From assembly GCF_009796285.1 (NCBI RefSeq), contig NZ_CP047020.1:6944001-7008000 (forward strand): a stretch of 64,000 nucleotides of DNA, in the 5' to 3' direction. Positions 1-8,872 of the stretch are shown here, piece after piece. Below the pieces are notes generated by a model. That model was not told where the DNA came from. It ran no database searches and saw only the letters and a program-made list of their open reading frames with translations. A program made the position numbers and the translations under genes. Source of the stretch: Streptomyces broussonetiae. Its GTDB lineage: Bacteria; Actinomycetota; Actinomycetes; Streptomycetales; Streptomycetaceae. How positions within the stretch are numbered: the first letter of the stretch is position 1; each line of letters opens with the position of its first letter.

Positions 1-785
1 TGGAAGACGCCGTTGGAGAGGAACTCGTCCTCGAACCAGCCGGCCAGCTGTCCCACCGGCCGCTCGGGGCCCGCGCTGCGGTTGTTGCGCTTGGTGTTGG
101 TGCTGCCAGTGTGCGGGAACCAGTAGAACTCGAAGTGCTCGTTCTCCGCCCAGAGTTGGTCGAACTCGGCGAGGACCCGCTCGAAGGGCATCGGCTCCTC
201 ACGCGCGGTGAGCAGGAACAGCGGCTCCACGGCGAAGGTGATCGCGGTGACGATGCCGAGGGCGCCGAGACCTATTCGGGCCGCGGCGAAGACATCCGGG
301 TTCTCCTTCTCGGAGCAGGTCAGCACCGAGCCCTCGGCCGTGACGAGTTCGAGCCCCTTGATCTGGGCGGCGATCGAGCCGGACTCCCGGCCCGTGCCGT
401 GCGTGCCCGTGCTGGTGGCCCCGGAGACGGTCTGCTCCATGATGTCGCCCATGTTGGTGAGCGACAGGCCCTCGCGCGCGAGAGCGGCATTGAGTCTCTT
501 GAGCGGGGTGCCCGCCTCCACCGTGACGGTCATGGACTCCCGGTCAATGGTGCGGATTCCCGTCAACAGTTGAGGGCGGATCAAGACACCGTCGGTGGCC
601 GCGATCGACGTGAACGAGTGCCCGGTACCGACCGCCTTGACCTTCAGGCCGTCCTCCCGGGCCCGGCGCACCGCTTCGGCCAGCTCCTCCACCGAGGCCG
701 GCACGACCTGCCGGGCGGGCCGGGCGGAGACGTTCCCGCCCCAGTTACGCCAGGTGCCGTTCTTCCCGCTCGCTGTGCTGCTCAA
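1..785 (-). CDS. FAD-binding oxidoreductase, D-arabinono-1,4-lactone oxidase type (C-terminus outside window)
   Basis: The visible part is the N-terminal ~260 residues of an FAD-linked sugar-lactone oxidase. It begins with NGTWRNWGGN, followed by the FAD-binding stretch TGHSFTSIAATDG and by GATSTGTHGTG, the usual FAD-PCMH pattern of aldonolactone oxidases (VAO family). The start is the TTG at 785: a GGGGAGG ribosome site lies 5 nt before it, and no better start is nearby. The gene overlaps the end of the upstream MFS gene by 41 nt, so the two are probably co-transcribed. The substrate cannot be read from this part. An alditol or other lactone oxidase is possible. The rest of the gene lies to the left of the window. 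Confidence 0.85.
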   Translation of the reverse strand, partial: MSSTASGKNGTWRNWGGNVSARPARQVVPASVEELAEAVRRAREDGLKVKAVGTGHSFTSIAATDGVLIRPQLLTGIRTIDRESMTVTVEAGTPLKRLNAALAREGLSLTNMGDIMEQTVSGATSTGTHGTGRESGSIAAQIKGLELVTAEGSVLTCSEKENPDVFAAARIGLGALGIVTAITFAVEPLFLLTAREEPMPFERVLAEFDQLWAENEHFEFYWFPHTGSTNTKRNNRSAGPERPVGQLAGWFEDEFLSNGVF

Positions 786-1983
786 CGGTGCCTCCCCGAC
801 CCGCGGCCGGCCTGCGCAGCCGGCGGTACCCGAGGAAACCGACCGCGACCGCGACGGTCCCGGACACGGCCGGAACCCCGTACCCGGCCCGCGCCCCGGC
901 TGCGTCGATCACCCAGCCGGCCGCGGAGGAGCCGAGCGCGACGCCGACCGCGAGGCCGGTGCTCACCCAGGTCATGCCCTCGGTGAGCTTCGCGCGAGGT
1001 ACGTGCTCTTCGATGAGGGACATCGTCGTGATCATCGTCGGTGCGATGGACAACCCCGCAACGAACAGCGCCACGGCCAGAAGCGGCAGGTTTCCGACCA
1101 GTAGGAGGGGGATCATACTCACGGCCATCCCCGCCACGCCCAGCAGCCAGCGACGTTCCGGCGCCCCGGCGAACCGCAGCAGCCCGAAGACCACCCCGGC
1201 CGCACAGGAACCGGCCGCGTACAGCGCCAGCACGAGGCTCGCCGCGCCCTTGTGGCCGCGCTCGTCGGCGAAGGCCACGGTGACCACGTCCACCGCCCCG
1301 AAGATGGCGCCGGTCGCCACGAAGGTGGCCACCAGCACCTGGAGCCCCGCCGAGCGCAGGGCGCTGCCGCCGCCGTGGTGCTCGCGCGGGTGCGGCTCGG
1401 GCTCGGTGGCACGCTGGGTGGTCAGCCAGAAGACGCCGGCGGCCAGGAAGCAGGCGGCCAGCAGCGGTCCGGCCTCCGGGAACCAGGCGGTGGACAGCCC
1501 GATGGAGATGATCGGGCCGAAGATGAAGCAGATCTCGTCGACGACCGACTCGAACGAGTAGGCGGTGTGCAGCTTCGGCGTGCCCCGGTACAGGGCCGCC
1601 CAGCGGGCCCGGATCATCGCGCCCAGACTCGGCACGGAGCCGATGCCGGCGGCGCACGCGAACAGCACCCAGTCCGGCCACCCGCCGTGCGCGGCGAGCA
1701 GCAGCCCGGCCGCCGCCGCGAGCGCCACCAGGGTGGCCGGGCGCAGCACCCGGCGCTGCCCGTACTGGTCGACCAGCCGGGATATCTGCGGCCCGATCGC
1801 CGCGGCGGACAGCGCGATGGTGGCCGACAGTGCTCCGGCGAGGCCGTACCGCCCGGTCAGTTGGGAGATCATCGTGACCACGCCGATGCCCATCATGGAC
1901 AGTGGCATCCGGCCGAGGAGACCCGCGGCGGAGAACGCCTTCGTGCCGGGCGCGGCGAACAGGGCTCTGTAGGGGCTGGGCAC
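745..1983 (-). CDS. MFS transporter
   Basis: This is a major facilitator superfamily protein of about 412 residues with roughly twelve hydrophobic segments. Motifs include RMPLSMMGIGVVTM near the start and SRLVDQYGQRRVLRP, the cytoplasmic loop 2-3 signature of drug or metabolite exporters. The GTG at 1983 was chosen because GGAGACCAC sits just upstream; a longer frame to 2025 would add a poorly conserved tail. The 3' end overlaps the following FAD-oxidase gene. It is divergent from hemH, with about 170 nt of shared promoter region. The substrate is unknown. Confidence 0.85.
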   Translation of the reverse strand: MPSPYRALFAAPGTKAFSAAGLLGRMPLSMMGIGVVTMISQLTGRYGLAGALSATIALSAAAIGPQISRLVDQYGQRRVLRPATLVALAAAAGLLLAAHGGWPDWVLFACAAGIGSVPSLGAMIRARWAALYRGTPKLHTAYSFESVVDEICFIFGPIISIGLSTAWFPEAGPLLAACFLAAGVFWLTTQRATEPEPHPREHHGGGSALRSAGLQVLVATFVATGAIFGAVDVVTVAFADERGHKGAASLVLALYAAGSCAAGVVFGLLRFAGAPERRWLLGVAGMAVSMIPLLLVGNLPLLAVALFVAGLSIAPTMITTMSLIEEHVPRAKLTEGMTWVSTGLAVGVALGSSAAGWVIDAAGARAGYGVPAVSGTVAVAVGFLGYRRLRRPAAGRGGTVEQHSEREERHLA

Positions 1984-2155
1984 GTGGTCTCCGGGACGGC
2001 TCGGTAAGGCGCGAATGCAGCTCATACAGCTTACGAGTTAGGCAACCCTAAGGGAACCTTGATCGACCATGGGATAAACCGCCCTAAACCCACTGGAGCC
2101 CGACTCGTCACCCTGTCGTTTCCCGGCCGTCAGTACCGGGTGGGAGGATCAAGCC

Positions 2156-3283
2156 ATGCCAGACGCGCTCGATGCCACCCCGTACGACGCCCTCCTCCTG
2201 CTCTCCTTCGGCGGCCCCGAAGGCCCGGACGACGTGGTCCCGTTCCTCGAGAACGTCACGCGCGGGCGGGGCATCCCCAAGGAACGCCTGAAGGAAGTCG
2301 GCCGGCACTACTTCCTGTTCGGCGGGGTCAGCCCGATCAACGACCAGAACCGTGCCCTGCTGGACGCCCTGCGCAAGGACTTCGCCGAGCACGGCCTGGA
2401 CCTGCCGGTCTACTGGGGCAACCGCAACTGGGCGCCGTATCTGACGGACACCCTGCGCGAGATGGTCGCCGACGGCCGCCGCCGCATCCTGGTCCTCGCC
2501 ACCAGCGCCTACGCCTCCTACTCGGGCTGCCGTCAGTACCGCGAGAACCTCGCCGACGCGCTGGCCACCCTTCAGGCCGAGGGCCTCGAGCTGCCGAAGA
2601 TCGACAAGCTGCGGCACTACTTCAACCACCCCGGCTTCGTCGAGCCCATGGTCGACGGTGTGCTGCGCTCCCTCGCCGACCTCCCCGAGGACGTCCGCGC
2701 ACGTGCCCGCATCGCCTTCACGACGCACTCCATCCCGACCTCCGCCGCCGACGCCTCCGGGCCGGTCGAGACCCACGGGGAGGGTGGCGCGTACGTCGAG
2801 CAGCACCTGGACGTCGCCCAGCTGATCGCCGACGCCGTCCGCGAGCGCACGGGCGTGGACCACCCCTGGCGGCTCGTCTACCAGTCGCGCTCCGGCGCTC
2901 CGCACATCCCGTGGCTCGAGCCGGACATCTGCGACCACCTGGAGGCGGAGCACGCCGCGGGCGCCCCGGCCGTGGTCATGGCCCCCATCGGCTTCGTCTC
3001 CGACCACATGGAGGTCCTCTACGACCTCGACACCGAGGCCAAGGCCAAGGCCGAGGAACTGGGCCTGCCGGTGCGCCGCTCGGCCACCGTGGGTGCCGAC
3101 CCCCGCTTCGCCGCCGCCGTCCGTGAGCTGATCATGGAGCGCGCCGCCGTGGAGCGTGGCCAGGAGGTCACCCCCTGCGCCCTGGGGGCCCTCGGCCCGA
3201 GCCACGACCTCTGCCCCGTCGGCTGCTGCCCGGCCCGCGCCCCGCACCCGGCCGCCGCGGGCGCCGACAGCCCCTACGCGTAA
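2156..3283 (+). CDS. hemH: Ferrochelatase (coproporphyrin ferrochelatase)
   Basis: The enzyme inserts ferrous iron into a porphyrin. Actinobacteria use the coproporphyrin-dependent heme route, so coproporphyrin III is the expected substrate (family knowledge). The 375-residue protein starts with the typical LLLSFGGPEGPDDV. It has the metal-binding His in TTHSIP (about H192) and Glu in DHMEVLYD (about E287). Cys125 plus C354, C358 and C359 in the C-terminal CPVGCC match the [2Fe-2S] cluster ligands of actinobacterial ferrochelatases. The ribosome site GGGAGG precedes ATG. An inositol-monophosphatase family gene follows 8 nt after the stop. Confidence 0.95.
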   Translation: MPDALDATPYDALLLLSFGGPEGPDDVVPFLENVTRGRGIPKERLKEVGRHYFLFGGVSPINDQNRALLDALRKDFAEHGLDLPVYWGNRNWAPYLTDTLREMVADGRRRILVLATSAYASYSGCRQYRENLADALATLQAEGLELPKIDKLRHYFNHPGFVEPMVDGVLRSLADLPEDVRARARIAFTTHSIPTSAADASGPVETHGEGGAYVEQHLDVAQLIADAVRERTGVDHPWRLVYQSRSGAPHIPWLEPDICDHLEAEHAAGAPAVVMAPIGFVSDHMEVLYDLDTEAKAKAEELGLPVRRSATVGADPRFAAAVRELIMERAAVERGQEVTPCALGALGPSHDLCPVGCCPARAPHPAAAGADSPYA

Positions 3284-3291
3284 GGAGCCCC

Positions 3292-4107
3292 GTGACCGAC
3301 GCACTCCACCGGGACCTGCTCGAACTGGCCCAGGAGGCCGCCCGCCGCGCCGGAGAGCTGCTGCGCGACGGCCGCCCGGCCGACCTGGCCGTGGCGAAGA
3401 CGAAAACCAGCCCGATCGACGTCGTCACCGAGATGGACATCGCGGCCGAGAAACTGATCACCGACCTGATCGCGGGCCGGCGCCCCGACGACGGCTTCCT
3501 CGGGGAGGAGGGCGCCTCGGCCGAGGGCACGAGCGGCGTCCGCTGGGTCATCGACCCGCTCGACGGCACCGTGAACTACCTGTACGGCCTGCCGACCTGG
3601 GCCGTGTCCATCGCGGCACAGCAGGACGGCGAGACCGTCGCCGGGGTCGTGGCGGCGCCGATGCGCGGCGAGACGTACCACGCCGTGCGCGGCGGCGGCG
3701 CCTGGACGACCGGCGCCTGGGCGGGCGAGCGGTCGCTGGCCTGCCGCCCCGCGCCCCCGCTGGACCAGGCGCTGGTCTCCACCGGCTTCAACTACGTCAC
3801 CGAGGTCCGCGCCCACCAGGCGGAGGTGGCCGCCCGGCTGATCCCGCTGCTGCGCGACATCCGGCGCAGCGGCTCGGCCGCGATCGACCTGTGCGACGTG
3901 GCCTGCGGCCGACTGGACGGGTACTACGAGCGCGGGCTCAACGCATGGGACTTCGCCGCCGGTGACCTGATCGCGCGGGAGGCCGGCGCACTGGTCGGTG
4001 GGCGGCGCGGAGAACTGCCCTCGCGGGACCTCACCGTCGCCGGCTCGCCGGGGGTGTTCGAGCCGCTCCAGGGCCTGCTGGAGGAGTTCGGGGCGTGGCA
4101 CGACTGA
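3292..4107 (+). CDS. Inositol monophosphatase family protein
   Basis: This is a Mg-dependent, Li-sensitive sugar-phosphatase-fold protein of 271 residues. Metal-site motifs are GEEG (71-74), IDPLDGTVN (87-95) and AWDFAAGDLI near the C-terminus, all complete. Members act on inositol 1-phosphate, fructose 1,6-bisphosphate, PAP or histidinol phosphate, and the sequence alone does not decide between them. In Mycobacterium a suhB homologue sits in a comparable neighbourhood. It lies 8 nt downstream of hemH and is probably in the same transcript. A strong terminator follows 30 nt after the stop. Confidence 0.9.
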   Translation: MTDALHRDLLELAQEAARRAGELLRDGRPADLAVAKTKTSPIDVVTEMDIAAEKLITDLIAGRRPDDGFLGEEGASAEGTSGVRWVIDPLDGTVNYLYGLPTWAVSIAAQQDGETVAGVVAAPMRGETYHAVRGGGAWTTGAWAGERSLACRPAPPLDQALVSTGFNYVTEVRAHQAEVAARLIPLLRDIRRSGSAAIDLCDVACGRLDGYYERGLNAWDFAAGDLIAREAGALVGGRRGELPSRDLTVAGSPGVFEPLQGLLEEFGAWHD

Positions 4108-4135
4108 GTACGGCCGCCCCTGGGCCGAGAACGCA

Positions 4136-4170
4136 GAGGGACCCCGGCGCTGGATTCGCCGGGGTCCCTC
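4136..4170. terminator. Rho-independent-type hairpin after the hemH unit
   Basis: The hairpin pairs AGGGACCCCGGCG with CGCCGGGGTCCCT around a 7-nt loop, a near-perfect GC stem. It lies between two converging genes, the phosphatase (+) and the 57-residue protein (-), so it can serve both directions. Confidence 0.8.
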
Positions 4171-4188
4171 CTTGCGCTGCCGGGCCGA

Positions 4189-4362
4189 TCAGACGCGTGA
4201 CGCGCCGACCTCCACACCGTGTTCGGCGGCGAGGCGTCGCAGGTCGTCGAGCTCTGCCTGCTCCACCTCGACGAGGAAGTCGTCGCCCTCGTCACGAGCC
4301 CGCGACAGGTCGGACTCGGTCGTCCTTATGCGCTGCAGAAGTCCTGCGGTGAAAGCGTCCAT
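4189..4362 (-). CDS. Small conserved acidic protein, 57 residues
   Basis: This short protein begins MDAFTAGLLQRIRTTESDLS and is mostly predicted alpha helix, rich in Glu, Asp and Arg. The ATG at 4362 was chosen because GAGGGGG lies 7 nt upstream; the open frame continues further 5' but with low-complexity Arg/Pro sequence. I recall small genes of this type between the inositol phosphatase and cutR in Streptomyces. Its function is unknown. The heptad-like spacing of Leu, Val and Glu suggests a short coiled coil. Confidence 0.7.
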   Translation of the reverse strand: MDAFTAGLLQRIRTTESDLSRARDEGDDFLVEVEQAELDDLRRLAAEHGVEVGASRV

Positions 4363-4778
4363 GCTGCGCCCCCTCGTCCTTGGGTCGTGGGTCGGTGGCA
4401 CGGGGACGTGCCGGGGTGGGAAAGGGGCGATCACGGCCCTCGTGGGTGCCCAGCGCTGCCCAGCCGGGCGGCGACGGTGCCGGACATCCACGTCCGCTCT
4501 GCGGAAGCGGCGGCAAAGTACCGCATGGTGCTGCGGCACATGCAGAGCGTGATCGCGGGGTGTAAAGCCGTCCTCCCCCCGCTCCCTCAGCCGGAAACCT
4601 CAACCGGAAGAGAAAATCTCGTATTCCCGGCCCGGAAGCCGGTCCCTGCGGCCCGCAACCCGCCTTACAGCCGACTTACGGCCGAAAAGGGCAGGATGGA
4701 GGTCACACCCCACGAACACCCCTGCCCGTTCGCGCCCACGGTGCGCGACGGCGGGCGGACAGAGGAAGGACTTGCGAC
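4363..4778. other. Intergenic region, divergent promoters for the 57-residue gene and cutRS
   Basis: These 416 bases carry no convincing gene. They separate the minus-strand small gene from cutR and should hold both promoters. The cutR ribosome site AGAGGAAGGA is at the right edge. No operator was recognised. Confidence 0.5.
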
Positions 4779-5432
4779 GTGCGCGTACTCGTCGTCGAGG
4801 ACGAGCAACTGCTCGCCGATGCGGTGGCCACCGGACTGCGCCGGGAGGCCATGGCCGTCGACGTCGTGTACGACGGTGCGGCCGCCCTGGAGCGCATCGG
4901 CGTCAACGACTACGACGTGGTCGTCCTCGACCGCGACCTCCCGCTCGTGCACGGCGACGACGTCTGCCGCAAGATCGTCGAGCTGGGCATGCCCACGCGC
5001 GTGCTGATGCTCACCGCGTCCGGCGATGTCAGCGACCGCGTCGAGGGTCTGGAGATCGGCGCCGACGACTACCTGCCCAAGCCCTTCGCCTTCAGCGAGC
5101 TGATCGCGCGTGTGCGCGCCCTCGGCCGTCGTACGAGCGTGCCCCTGCCGCCCGTCCTGGAGCGCGCGGGCATCAAGCTCGACCCCAACCGCCGCGAGGT
5201 ATTCCGCGACGGCAAGGAGGTCCAGCTCGCGCCCAAGGAGTTCGCGGTCCTCGAGGTCCTGATGCGCAGCGAGGGCGCGGTCGTCTCGGCCGAGCAGCTG
5301 CTGGAGAAGGCCTGGGACGAGAACACCGACCCGTTCACCAACGTGGTACGCGTCACGGTCATGACGCTGCGCCGCAAGCTGGGCGAGCCACCGGTCATCG
5401 TCACCGTCCCCGGCTCCGGCTACCGGATCTGA
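4779..5432 (+). CDS. cutR: Response regulator CutR, OmpR family
   Basis: This 217-residue two-component response regulator has an N-terminal receiver domain with phospho-acceptor Asp51 (VVVLDRDLPL), an acidic pocket in VEDEQ and Lys in DYLPKPF. A C-terminal winged helix of OmpR type (PKEFAVLEVLMRSEG, then RRKLGEPPVIVTVPGSGYR) follows. The GTG start has AGAGGAAGGA 8 nt upstream. It is 4 nt from the sensor gene, a standard operon pair. In Streptomyces CutRS was first described as repressing antibiotic production and later linked to secretion stress; that role is family knowledge, not visible here. Confidence 0.92.
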   Translation: MRVLVVEDEQLLADAVATGLRREAMAVDVVYDGAAALERIGVNDYDVVVLDRDLPLVHGDDVCRKIVELGMPTRVLMLTASGDVSDRVEGLEIGADDYLPKPFAFSELIARVRALGRRTSVPLPPVLERAGIKLDPNRREVFRDGKEVQLAPKEFAVLEVLMRSEGAVVSAEQLLEKAWDENTDPFTNVVRVTVMTLRRKLGEPPVIVTVPGSGYRI

Positions 5433-5436
5433 TCCC

Positions 5437-6684
5437 GTGGCCGCGACACCCGCGCCGGCTCAGGCGCCACCGAAGCCCACCTGGGACCCCAGGAGACCAC
5501 AGGCGCCCTTCCCCTGGCTGCGCCCCACCATCCGGATACGGCTCACGCTGCTCTACGGCGGCATGTTCCTGATCGCCGGCATCCTGCTGTTGTCGATCAT
5601 CTACCTGCTGGCCGCGCAGGCGATCAGCACGGGCAACCAGCCGCTGTTCAAGATCGTCAGCTTCCAGAGCCTGAGGGTCTCCAGCGACAACTGCCCGGCG
5701 ATCACCACGACCAGCCTGTCGCTCCAGGAGTTCAACGACGCGATCAGCCAGTGCGTGGACCACCAGCGCCAGGCGGCTCTGGACGACCTGCTCAGCCGCT
5801 CGCTGCTGGCTCTGCTGGGCCTCGCCGTGATCGCTTTCGCTTTCGGTTACGCGATGGCCGGCCGCGTGCTGTCCCCGCTCGGCCGGATCACCCGCACCGC
5901 CCGCCAGGTGGCCGGTTCGGACCTGGCCCGCCGGATCGAGCTGGACGGCCCGGACGACGAGCTGAAGGAGCTGGCCGACACCTTCGACGACATGCTGGAG
6001 CGGCTGCAACGGGCCTTCACCGCCCAGCAGCGCTTCGTCGGCAACGCCTCCCACGAGCTACGCACCCCGCTGGCGATCAACCGCACGCTCCTCGAAGTGC
6101 ACCTGTCGGATCCGAACGCGCCGGCGGAACTGCAGCAGCTCGGCAAGACCCTGCTCGCCACCAACGAGCGAAGCGAACAACTGGTCGAGGGCCTGCTGCT
6201 GCTCGCCCGCAGCGACAACCAGATCGTCGAGCGCAAGCCGGTCGACCTGGCCGAGGTCGCCACCCAGGCCGTGGACCAGGTGCACGCCGAGGCCCAGGCC
6301 AAGGGTGTGGAGATCCGCGGCAGACGCAAGCCCGCAGTGGTCCAGGGCAACGGCGTCCTGCTGGAGCGGATCGCGCTGAACCTCGTGCAGAACGCGGTGC
6401 GCTACAACGTGCCCGAGGACGGCTGGGTCGAGGTGGCCACGGAGGTCGAGCACGGGCAGGCGGTGCTCACGGTCTCGAACACGGGGCCGGTGGTTCCGGC
6501 GTACGAGATCGACAACCTCTTCGAGCCCTTCCGGCGGCTGCGCACGGAGCGCACGGGCAGCGACAAGGGGGTCGGCCTCGGCCTGTCCATCGTCCGGTCC
6601 GTGGCCCGGGCGCACGGCGGTCACATCGTGGCGCGCCCCCGCGAGGGCGGTGGTCTGGTGATGCGTGTCACCCTGCCCCTGTGA
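5437..6684 (+). CDS. cutS: Sensor histidine kinase CutS
   Basis: A 415-residue membrane kinase. Transmembrane segments lie at about 34-60 and 121-141, with an extracytoplasmic loop of about 60 residues between them. HAMP (about 142-195), HisKA with phospho-acceptor His205 in SHELRTPL, and a C-terminal ATPase domain (NLVQNAVRYN, DKGVGLGLSI) follow. The sensor loop contains exactly two cysteines, C86 and C106, suited to redox or disulfide sensing outside the membrane. The GTG start is 4 nt after cutR. The Pro/Ala-rich N-terminal 30 residues are probably cytoplasmic and disordered. Confidence 0.92.
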   Translation: MAATPAPAQAPPKPTWDPRRPQAPFPWLRPTIRIRLTLLYGGMFLIAGILLLSIIYLLAAQAISTGNQPLFKIVSFQSLRVSSDNCPAITTTSLSLQEFNDAISQCVDHQRQAALDDLLSRSLLALLGLAVIAFAFGYAMAGRVLSPLGRITRTARQVAGSDLARRIELDGPDDELKELADTFDDMLERLQRAFTAQQRFVGNASHELRTPLAINRTLLEVHLSDPNAPAELQQLGKTLLATNERSEQLVEGLLLLARSDNQIVERKPVDLAEVATQAVDQVHAEAQAKGVEIRGRRKPAVVQGNGVLLERIALNLVQNAVRYNVPEDGWVEVATEVEHGQAVLTVSNTGPVVPAYEIDNLFEPFRRLRTERTGSDKGVGLGLSIVRSVARAHGGHIVARPREGGGLVMRVTLPL

Positions 6685-7074
6685 TCCACCGACACTCGCG
6701 GGGGATGTTCGCTTTGCGCGGAATTTTCACGACCCCCGATGTGGTTCTCGCTGTGTGATCAATCACATGGGCGGATTTTCGGCCATGTACGCTCCGTGAT
6801 CATGACACAAGGTGGAAAGCCGGGAAAGTCCGGGTTTTCGGGGCTCTTGATCACGGGAAGTACACGGTGAGGCGACTTTGAGGTGTCGCATTCGAACCGT
6901 GTACGGTCCTCACCGCCAGCCAAGCCGATCACTCTTGAGGGGTCGGGTTGGGTGTCGATTGAGTAACAGACCTTGATGTGAGGCAAAATCTCCGCCTCAG
7001 GTCGGGCACAAGTCCGGCCTCTCACGCGTTACGTGCGCTGGAGACACCGCAGACACCCAGAGGGGGAGAGCGAT
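6685..7074. other. Intergenic region with a CRP-like palindrome
   Basis: This 390-base stretch between cutS and the DUF4193 gene has no supportable gene and is locally AT-richer than its surroundings. At 6754-6767 the palindrome TGTGAT-CA-ATCACA fits GTG-N6-CAC, the pattern reported for Streptomyces Crp. Several further GATCA words occur within the next 200 bases. Whether Crp binds here is inference. Confidence 0.45.
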
Positions 7075-7371
7075 ATGGCAACCGATTACGACACTCCACG
7101 CAAGACCGATGACGACGTCGACTCCGACAGCCTTGAAGAGCTGAAGGCCCGACGCAACGACAAGTCCACCTCGTCGGTGGACGTCGACGAGTTCGAGGCC
7201 GCCGAAGGCCTCGAGCTGCCCGGCGCCGACCTCTCGAACGAGGAGCTGGCCGTCCGGGTGCTGCCCAAGCAGCAGGACGAGTTCACCTGCATGAGCTGCT
7301 TCCTGGTGCACCACCGCAGCCAGCTGGCCCGGGAGAAGAACGGTCAGCCGATCTGCCGCGACTGCGACTGA
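7075..7371 (+). CDS. DUF4193 zinc-ribbon protein
   Basis: A 98-residue acidic protein ending in a zinc ribbon: CMSCFLVHHRS, then CRDCD at the C-terminus, giving the Cys-X2-Cys pair twice. Actinobacterial DUF4193 proteins look like this, and similar zinc ribbons occur in RNA-polymerase-binding proteins. A transcription-related role is possible but unproven. The ATG at 7075 follows AGGGGGAGAGCG. It precedes a conserved gene by 13 nt and is probably co-transcribed with it. Confidence 0.85.
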   Translation: MATDYDTPRKTDDDVDSDSLEELKARRNDKSTSSVDVDEFEAAEGLELPGADLSNEELAVRVLPKQQDEFTCMSCFLVHHRSQLAREKNGQPICRDCD

Positions 7372-7384
7372 GGACGGGTCGGCC

Positions 7385-8299
7385 ATGACTGGCTCGACCC
7401 CTCCCCGGAAGCGCCGCTTCCCTGTGCGGAAAGCGGACTCAGGGCCGTTGGACGGCCCGCACGGCGCGCGTGAAGGAGGGCGGGGCTCGTCCGGCAGGGG
7501 AGCCTCGCTCGCACCCGTGGACGACCGGGCCGACCACCCGGCATCGGCGCGGCAGCCCGCGCCCGTCGCGAGGCGACGGGTCGCGGTGATGCGTGACAAG
7601 GCCCGGGACATGGCCCGGGAAGGGGCACGTAAGGGCGGTAGCCGCGCCCGCGCGGGGCTGGCATACCTCGCGGACCGGATCATCGAGATCGCCCCGCGTG
7701 TGCCGGTACGCGACCTCGCGACCCTGCGCAGGCAGTTCCCGGGCCTGGGGCCCGAAGAACTCGCCGACAAGCTCGTGGCGGGGGCGGCGGCCGGGACCTC
7801 GACGGTCGGAGCCGGGATCGGTGCTGCGGCGATGCTGCCGGTGCCGCCGGCCATGCCGACCGAACTGGCCGCGGAGATCACAGGGGTCGCCGCGATCGAG
7901 CTGAAACTCGTCGCCGAACTCCACGAGGTCTACGGCGTACGGCCGCCGGGCGGCCTCAAGACCCGCAGCACCGCGTATCTGTCCTCCTGGTCGGGGGAGC
8001 GCGGGATCGACGTGCTGAAGCCGTCGACGTACGACGCGGCCCTCAGCGGCCGCATGAAACGCCAACTGCGCCAGCAGATCATGAAGCGCGTGGTCCGCGA
8101 CCTGCCCAACCTCATGCCGTTCATGGTGGGCGCGGCGGTCGGCGCGGTCATGAACCGCCGGGACACCAGAAAGCTCGCCTCCCGTATCCGCAGCGACCTG
8201 CGCAAGATCCAGGTGCCCTGGGACGAACTGCCCGAGCTGCCGCCCCTGGAGGAGTCGGCGGAGCCCCTGGAGATCCGCGGCCTTCCCGAAGAGTTCTAG
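7385..8299 (+). CDS. Conserved hypothetical protein with central hydrophobic segment
   Basis: This 304-residue protein is not assigned to a named family with certainty. It has a basic, Pro/Arg-rich N-terminus (about 1-90), then an Ala/Gly-rich hydrophobic stretch LVAGAAAGTSTVGAGIGAAA at about residues 130-150. Helical sequence follows, including FMVGAAVGAVMNRRDTRKLA near 240-260. The pattern suggests membrane association, loosely like EcsC-type proteins. It lies 13 nt after the DUF4193 gene, and its 3' end meets the converging DUF3093 gene with a 4-base overlap. Confidence 0.65.
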   Translation: MTGSTPPRKRRFPVRKADSGPLDGPHGAREGGRGSSGRGASLAPVDDRADHPASARQPAPVARRRVAVMRDKARDMAREGARKGGSRARAGLAYLADRIIEIAPRVPVRDLATLRRQFPGLGPEELADKLVAGAAAGTSTVGAGIGAAAMLPVPPAMPTELAAEITGVAAIELKLVAELHEVYGVRPPGGLKTRSTAYLSSWSGERGIDVLKPSTYDAALSGRMKRQLRQQIMKRVVRDLPNLMPFMVGAAVGAVMNRRDTRKLASRIRSDLRKIQVPWDELPELPPLEESAEPLEIRGLPEEF

Positions 8300-8760
8300 G
8301 CGTTCGCCTTCCGCGCCGCCTCGATCGCCGCCGCCAGCTGCTCCGGCTCGCGGGTCGACAGGTACAGGTACGGCGTCGGGTCCTCGGGGTCGGTGACCTC
8401 CACCTTCAGGGCCCCGGGAATGTAGGCGCGCAGCAGCAGGAACGCGCGCGTGTCGGCCTTGTGCGTACGCCAGGCGCGCGCCTCCTCCGCGTCCAGCACC
8501 TCCGACGCGCCGAGCGCCGAGACCGGGATCTTCGCCTCGCCCGCGATCAGCGAGTCACCCACCACGCGGATCCGCAGCGAGCCGTACGCACTGGCGACCA
8601 CCGCCGCCGCCGCCGTACCGCCGACCAGACCGCCGAGCATCGGCAGCGTGCCGAAGGGAAGCAGGATCAGGGCGAACGAGACGCCCACGAGGAAGCTGAT
8701 GAACCACCACGAGCGGGGGGCGGTGAGGCGTTCTTCGTACGGGGTGGCGGAGAGCTGCAT
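8296..8760 (-). CDS. DUF3093 membrane protein
   Basis: A 154-residue protein that fits DUF3093. Two adjacent transmembrane helices lie near residues 19-60 (SWWFISFLVGVSFALILLPF, then GGLVGGTAAAAVVASAYG), followed by a compact soluble domain with RIRVVGDSLIAGEAKIPVS. The function is unknown. Its partners in other actinobacteria are dut and the DUF4193 gene, as here. The transcript runs toward, and overlaps, the end of the upstream plus-strand gene. Confidence 0.85.
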   Translation of the reverse strand: MQLSATPYEERLTAPRSWWFISFLVGVSFALILLPFGTLPMLGGLVGGTAAAAVVASAYGSLRIRVVGDSLIAGEAKIPVSALGASEVLDAEEARAWRTHKADTRAFLLLRAYIPGALKVEVTDPEDPTPYLYLSTREPEQLAAAIEAARKANA

Positions 8761-8872
8761 GGGCCAAGCTTGGCACGGGATCCCTGGCGCGCCGATGTCA
8801 GGGGGAGTCGGCGTGAAGCGCTGTCGGGCAGGGCGGTGGTGGGTGACGGACGGGCGGGTAAGGTCTGCGCCT

